A DNA stretch of 9,978 nt from an uncultured Asticcacaulis sp. (GTDB lineage Bacteria; Pseudomonadota; Alphaproteobacteria; Caulobacterales; Caulobacteraceae), in contig CAMLLA010000128.1 in the NCBI GenBank assembly GCA_946480525.1, positions 1 to 9,978 of the forward strand. The letters are read 5' to 3'. Of the stretch, positions 6,887 to 9,978 are shown one piece after another (the first letter of the stretch is position 1; the number at the start of each line of letters is the position of its first letter). A program made the position numbers and the translations under genes. Below the pieces are notes generated by a model that saw only the letters and a program-made list of their open reading frames with translations, had not been told where the DNA came from and ran no database searches.

Positions 6887-6902
6887 ACTGTAACACAGTT
6901 AC
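6887..6902. promoter_or_regulatory. Overlapping palindromes upstream of the exported-protein gene
   Basis: Two perfect 13-base palindromes overlap here. ACTGT-AAC-ACAGT occupies 6887-6899 and GTAAC-ACA-GTTAC occupies 6890-6902. They lie 29-44 bases ahead of the ATG at 6858, between the pirin stop (6930) and that gene, where a repressor or activator site would sit. There is no U-run to suggest a terminator. A regulator cannot be named from the sequence. Confidence 0.35.
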
Positions 6903-6929
6903 CGGCTTTGGCCAGACCACTGTTCGGGG

Positions 6930-7814
6930 CTATTCGGGAAGCGGAATAAACTCGACCTCGTCCCCGGGGACCCTGGGAAAGCGCTGCGCCTTCCAGTCCT
7001 CCTTCGCCTTTTCTATGCGCGCCGGATCCGACGACACAAAGTTCCAGAAGATGTGCCGCTCGCTCAGGCCTTCCCCGCCAATAACGACGAAATGGGCGTC
7101 TTCACCGGCCTGGACCCGGACCTCGGCGCCCGGCGTCAACACCACCATGGTGTGGGGTGGAACGCGCAGGCGGTCGATCGTTACCTCACCGTCACAGACA
7201 TAAAGCGCGCGCTCGGCGACGCCATCGGGCAATTCCAGCACCCGGCCGGCCTTGAGCCGAACCTCGACATAAAGCGTCTGCGCATAGGTCTTGACCGGAG
7301 AGGTCAGGCCGTAAGCCTGGCCCATCATGACGCGGATCACCGCTCCGTTATCCTCAACGCCCGGAATGGCATCCGCGGGATAATGAAAAAACGCCGGGTC
7401 CATCTCTTCCACTGCTTCAGGCAGGGCCAGCCACAGTTGAAGCCCGTCGAGATGTCTCCGGCGGGCCAGGGCCTCGTCCTCCTCGCGCTCGGAATGGACG
7501 ATGCCCTTGCCGGCCACCATCAGGTTGATATCGCCGGGCCGGATCGCCGAACGCGTCCCAAGGCTGTCGCGATGCAGGATTTCGCCTTCGAACAGATAGG
7601 TCACCGTCGCCAGGTTGATGTGCGGATGCGGGCGCACATTGACGCCGATACCTGGCTGGAAGACGGCGGGCCCCATATGATCGAAAAATATCCACGGCCC
7701 GACCATGCGCCGCCTGGCAAACGGCAGAAGCCGGCGGACATGGAAACCGCCCAAGTCCTTTTCCCGCCCGGGAATGACCATCGCGATCGAAGCGGGCAAT
7801 TCCAATTCACTCAT
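6930..7814 (-). CDS. Pirin family protein (bicupin)
   Basis: This 294-residue bicupin is of normal pirin length. The N-terminal cupin carries the metal ligands H63 and H65 (in RPHPHINLATVTYLFEGE) and H107 and E109 (in GKGIVHSE), matching the His-His-His-Glu set of human pirin and E. coli YhhW. The GLQLWLALP strand and a second cupin in the C-terminal half are also typical. Bacterial pirins such as YhhW show quercetin 2,3-dioxygenase activity in vitro, but the physiological role is usually unclear and may be regulatory or stress-related. No signal peptide is seen, so it is probably cytosolic. The start at 7814 is chosen because AGGAG is six bases ahead; an ATG at 7820 directly abuts that site and is unlikely to be used. 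It follows the basic-tail exported protein by 33 bases, suggesting co-transcription. Confidence 0.94.
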   Translation of the reverse strand: MSELELPASIAMVIPGREKDLGGFHVRRLLPFARRRMVGPWIFFDHMGPAVFQPGIGVNVRPHPHINLATVTYLFEGEILHRDSLGTRSAIRPGDINLMVAGKGIVHSEREEDEALARRRHLDGLQLWLALPEAVEEMDPAFFHYPADAIPGVEDNGAVIRVMMGQAYGLTSPVKTYAQTLYVEVRLKAGRVLELPDGVAERALYVCDGEVTIDRLRVPPHTMVVLTPGAEVRVQAGEDAHFVVIGGEGLSERHIFWNFVSSDPARIEKAKEDWKAQRFPRVPGDEVEFIPLPE

Positions 7815-7820
7815 GGGCAT

Positions 7821-7825
7821 CTCCT
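7821..7825 (-). promoter_or_regulatory. Ribosome binding site deciding the pirin start
   Basis: AGGAG on the minus strand lies six bases before the ATG at 7814 but has no spacing to the ATG at 7820. The shorter reading, MSELELP, is therefore the likely N-terminus. Confidence 0.7.
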
Positions 7826-7847
7826 GAGATGTGCGTACGGCGCCGGA

Positions 7848-8531
7848 CTATCTGCGGCGTTTGCGGCGGGATTTCTTTTTGGTCTTGACCGGGGTGCCAG
7901 CCTTTGGAGCCTCGTCGGCAACGGCGGCCTGGGCAGGCGTCGGGACGACAGGCGCTGCCACCGGCATCGGCAGCAGCTCGACCGTCTGCTGAAGCGCGAT
8001 ATCGCGCTGTGAGAAGCGATCGCGCACGGTTGCCTTGATCGTGTAGATTCCCGGCGTGTCTTTCGGCTCAAAAGTCACGACCGGCACGCGATCGCGATTG
8101 TCGAACACACCCCTGCCCTGCCCGATGCCGCCCAGCCATACCGGCAGGTCCTTGTAGTCGCTGTTGGCATAGACGGTCCCGTCAGGGGCCAGGATTTTCA
8201 GGTCCATGGTGACCTTGCCGACCGAATTGAGGTCGCCCGCGGGTCCAGTGAACAGAACCTTGATCGCCAGCTTGGCGCCCGGCTCGGCACGCGCCACACG
8301 GCTCAGGCTGCGATTGGCGGTCGCGGGTTTGTTGAATTCGGCCAGTTCGGTTTCGGGAATGACGACCAGCATGGCGGAGAATGGCCCGTTGCGGTCCGGA
8401 AAACCCGCGCCGGCATCATAGCTGGTGGTGGCGGTTGAATTGGGGACGGTAACCGTCGGCGTTTGCCCGGAGGCGAGGCTTGCCACCATCCACATGCCGA
8501 TTACGCCAGTGACGAAAAGGCTTCGCTTCAT
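7848..8531 (-). CDS. Exported protein of unknown function with a basic C-terminal tail
   Basis: I do not recognise this 227-residue protein. It opens with a signal peptide (MKRSLFVTGVIGMWMVASLASG, cleavage near residues 20-22). A beta-rich central domain (about 45-190) includes VTMDLKILAPDGTVY and a PGIYTIKATVRDRF segment, resembling an immunoglobulin-like fold. An Ala/Pro/Val-rich linker (about 190-210) follows, and the protein ends in a strongly basic tail, KTKKKSRRKRRR. That tail is odd for an exported protein and could bind anionic surface polymers, nucleic acid or membrane phospholipid. An AAGGGG motif about eight bases ahead of the ATG supports the start. The pirin gene follows after 33 bases. 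It is read as a non-lipidated secreted or periplasmic protein, because no lipobox cysteine is visible. Confidence 0.8.
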   Translation of the reverse strand: MKRSLFVTGVIGMWMVASLASGQTPTVTVPNSTATTSYDAGAGFPDRNGPFSAMLVVIPETELAEFNKPATANRSLSRVARAEPGAKLAIKVLFTGPAGDLNSVGKVTMDLKILAPDGTVYANSDYKDLPVWLGGIGQGRGVFDNRDRVPVVTFEPKDTPGIYTIKATVRDRFSQRDIALQQTVELLPMPVAAPVVPTPAQAAVADEAPKAGTPVKTKKKSRRKRRR

Positions 8532-8621
8532 ACCCTCTTCCCCTTGAATGCCTGTATCTTATGTCACGCCGCACCGCAACATGACAACAAAAGAATCCAT
8601 GTCGCTTCACAGGCGTCGGGC

Positions 8622-8656
8622 AAAAAAATCCCGTGTCCGCGGGAACGAACACGGGA
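8622..8656 (-). terminator. Second intrinsic terminator after the antiporter
   Basis: An 8-bp stem (8629-8636 with 8649-8656) around a 12-base loop is followed on the minus strand by seven U (8628-8622). It lies about 100 bases past the antiporter stop and ahead of the next gene's promoter region, so it would act as a back-up to the terminator at 8697-8743. Confidence 0.75.
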
Positions 8657-8696
8657 AGGCCCAGGACGGACGGTGGGCTAAAGCTTGTCTTGTTTC

Positions 8697-8743
8697 AGAA
8701 AAGAAAAATGGCCGGGCTGCTTAAGGGAGGAAGCAGCCCGGCC
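8697..8743 (-). terminator. Strong intrinsic terminator of the antiporter gene
   Basis: A perfect 13-bp GC-rich stem (8710-8722 with 8731-8743) has an 8-base loop. On the minus strand it is followed directly by a U-rich tract reading AUUUUUCUUUUCU. It begins nine bases after the antiporter stop codon, a textbook placement. Confidence 0.93.
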
Positions 8744-8752
8744 GAGGGAGGA

Positions 8753-9978
8753 TCAGGCGGTGGTGTTGTCCGGCACCGCGTCCAATTCACCGGATTCGCG
8801 GGCCTTCTTGCCGTAGACCATTTCGAAGACGGGCGACGCCATGACTGTGGTGACGATGGCCATCATGACCAGCATAGCGAACAGCGGCAAACCGATAATG
8901 CCTTTCTGCAGGCCGATATTGATGATGATCAGTTCCATCAGGCCGCGCGAGTTCATCAGTGCGCCGATGCCGAGCGCCGTTCGGTTGTCTTCGCCGGTAG
9001 CGCGGGCCGCCAGGTAGCAGGCGCCGAACTTGGCGGCGACCGAAGCGGCCAGGATCGCCAGGGCGACCAGCAGCATCGACCACGAATTGACCATGTCCAT
9101 ACGGGTGTTGAGGCCCGAATAGGTGAAGAACATCGGCAGAAGAACGATGACCGCGAACGGCTCGACCTTCTTCTTCAGTTCCTCGACAAATTTGCCGCGC
9201 GGCATGGCCGTGCCCAGGATGAAGCCGCCGAAGATGGCGTGGATGCCGACGGCATCCATGACGAAGGCCGCCAGGAAGAAGCAGATCATGACGATGGCCA
9301 GGACCGTGTAGGTCATCTCGCCTTTTTCTTCGACCATGCGGCCGAGCGGTGCCAGCAGCTTGGGGCCAAAGAAGATGATGAACAGGGCAAACGAGACGCC
9401 ACCGACAATAGCGAGGACGGCCACGCCTGGACCGGCGCCGAAGGTTGCCAGCACGACGGCCAGGACGCACCACGACACGGCGTCGTCAAACGCGCCGGCG
9501 GTCAGGGACAGGGTGCCCAGCGACGAGTTGGCCAGGCCGCGTTCATTGATGATGCGTGCCAGCATCGGGAAGGCGGTAAGCGCGATGCAGGCGCCCATGA
9601 AGAGCGTCGCGTTGAAGCGCGAAATACCCGGCGTGAACAGGCCAGGCACCGTCAGGAGCCACGGCGTGATCAGGATGGCCAGGGCGAACGGCGCGGCGAT
9701 GCCGGCCAGCGACACCATCATCGCACTCGGCCCCTTGCTTTTGAAGTGGTCGGCGCGGAAAGTGCAGCCCACCATGAACATGTATAGGCCAACGCCGAAC
9801 TGCGCGCCGGTGTATAGGACGTTCTTCATTTCCTTGGGGAAGATGGCGCCTTGGATTTCGGGGAGGAACAGGCCGAACAGCGATGGACCTAGGATGACGC
9901 CCGCAATCATTTCACCGACGACCTGCGGCTGGTGCAGCAGCTTCTGGCCGAGCCAGCCGACGACACGGCAGGTGACAA
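8753..9978 (-). CDS. Cation/proton antiporter, CPA2 family (5' end outside window)
   Basis: This inner-membrane sodium or potassium/proton exchanger has the Na_H_Exchanger fold of the CPA2 family, like KefB/NapA transport domains. About 407 codons are visible and the start lies beyond the right edge. The visible N-terminal part, VGWLGQKLLHQPQVVGEMIAGVILGPSLFG in outline, is the typical first helix region. The aspartate pair in GAFDDAVSW (coded at 9482-9487) fits the DD motif of electrogenic CPA2 members. The late GALMNSRGLMELIIINIG segment matches the conserved arginine-containing helix. Ten or more hydrophobic segments are evident. The protein ends soon after the last helix with a short acidic tail (ELDAVPDNTTA) and has no RCK/TrkA-N nucleotide-binding domain, unlike KefB/KefC. 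It is probably a single-gene unit, closed by two terminators. Ion preference cannot be read from the sequence. Confidence 0.92.
   Translation of the reverse strand, partial: VTCRVVGWLGQKLLHQPQVVGEMIAGVILGPSLFGLFLPEIQGAIFPKEMKNVLYTGAQFGVGLYMFMVGCTFRADHFKSKGPSAMMVSLAGIAAPFALAILITPWLLTVPGLFTPGISRFNATLFMGACIALTAFPMLARIINERGLANSSLGTLSLTAGAFDDAVSWCVLAVVLATFGAGPGVAVLAIVGGVSFALFIIFFGPKLLAPLGRMVEEKGEMTYTVLAIVMICFFLAAFVMDAVGIHAIFGGFILGTAMPRGKFVEELKKKVEPFAVIVLLPMFFTYSGLNTRMDMVNSWSMLLVALAILAASVAAKFGACYLAARATGEDNRTALGIGALMNSRGLMELIIINIGLQKGIIGLPLFAMLVMMAIVTTVMASPVFEMVYGKKARESGELDAVPDNTTA

Noticed and set aside
8633..9787. 384-codon plus-strand open frame opposite the antiporter
   Set aside because: It is a His/Asp/Gln/Arg-rich antisense translation of a membrane-protein gene, and it starts inside the terminator region.
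1..9978. A dedicated new multigene system such as defence, secretion or a biosynthetic cluster
   Set aside because: The recognisable genes are ordinary housekeeping, transport and peptidase functions. The unknown proteins show no nuclease, toxin, helicase or biosynthetic motifs.

Overview
The window reads as chromosomal core sequence from an alphaproteobacterium, most plausibly Caulobacterales (something like Asticcacaulis). This is inferred from the moderately high G+C content, the plant-type glutamate-cysteine ligase beside rsmE, and a secreted M61 peptidase with a PDZ domain. No rRNA marker is present, so the assignment is tentative. Every gene I can support lies on the minus strand. The plus-strand open frames are shadows of these genes.

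From left to right (the reverse of transcription), the window holds the following. A proton-coupled oligopeptide transporter (POT family) runs off the left edge. Next is a 295-base intergenic stretch packed with inverted repeats. Then come gshA (glutathione synthesis), rsmE (16S rRNA m3U1498 methyltransferase) and a small three-helix membrane protein of unknown role. After these are a secreted M61 metallopeptidase, a small exported protein of unknown function and a pirin-family bicupin. Last are an exported protein with a strongly basic tail and a CPA2-type cation/proton antiporter that runs off the right edge. The antiporter is closed by two intrinsic terminators in a row.

Probable transcription units are the antiporter alone (sealed by the terminators), basic-tail protein followed by pirin (33-base gap), exported protein followed by the M61 peptidase (91-base gap), and small membrane protein followed by rsmE and gshA. 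The POT gene follows gshA across the repeat region. The functional themes are peptide use (POT, M61), glutathione synthesis and ion homeostasis. The genes do not look like one dedicated system.

I found no defence system, CRISPR array, prophage or transposase. The most unusual feature is a pair of diverged long palindromes (1410-1485 and 1499-1576). They are copies of one another in opposite orientation. They differ mostly by transitions, and within the stems these changes are paired so that the hairpin is preserved.
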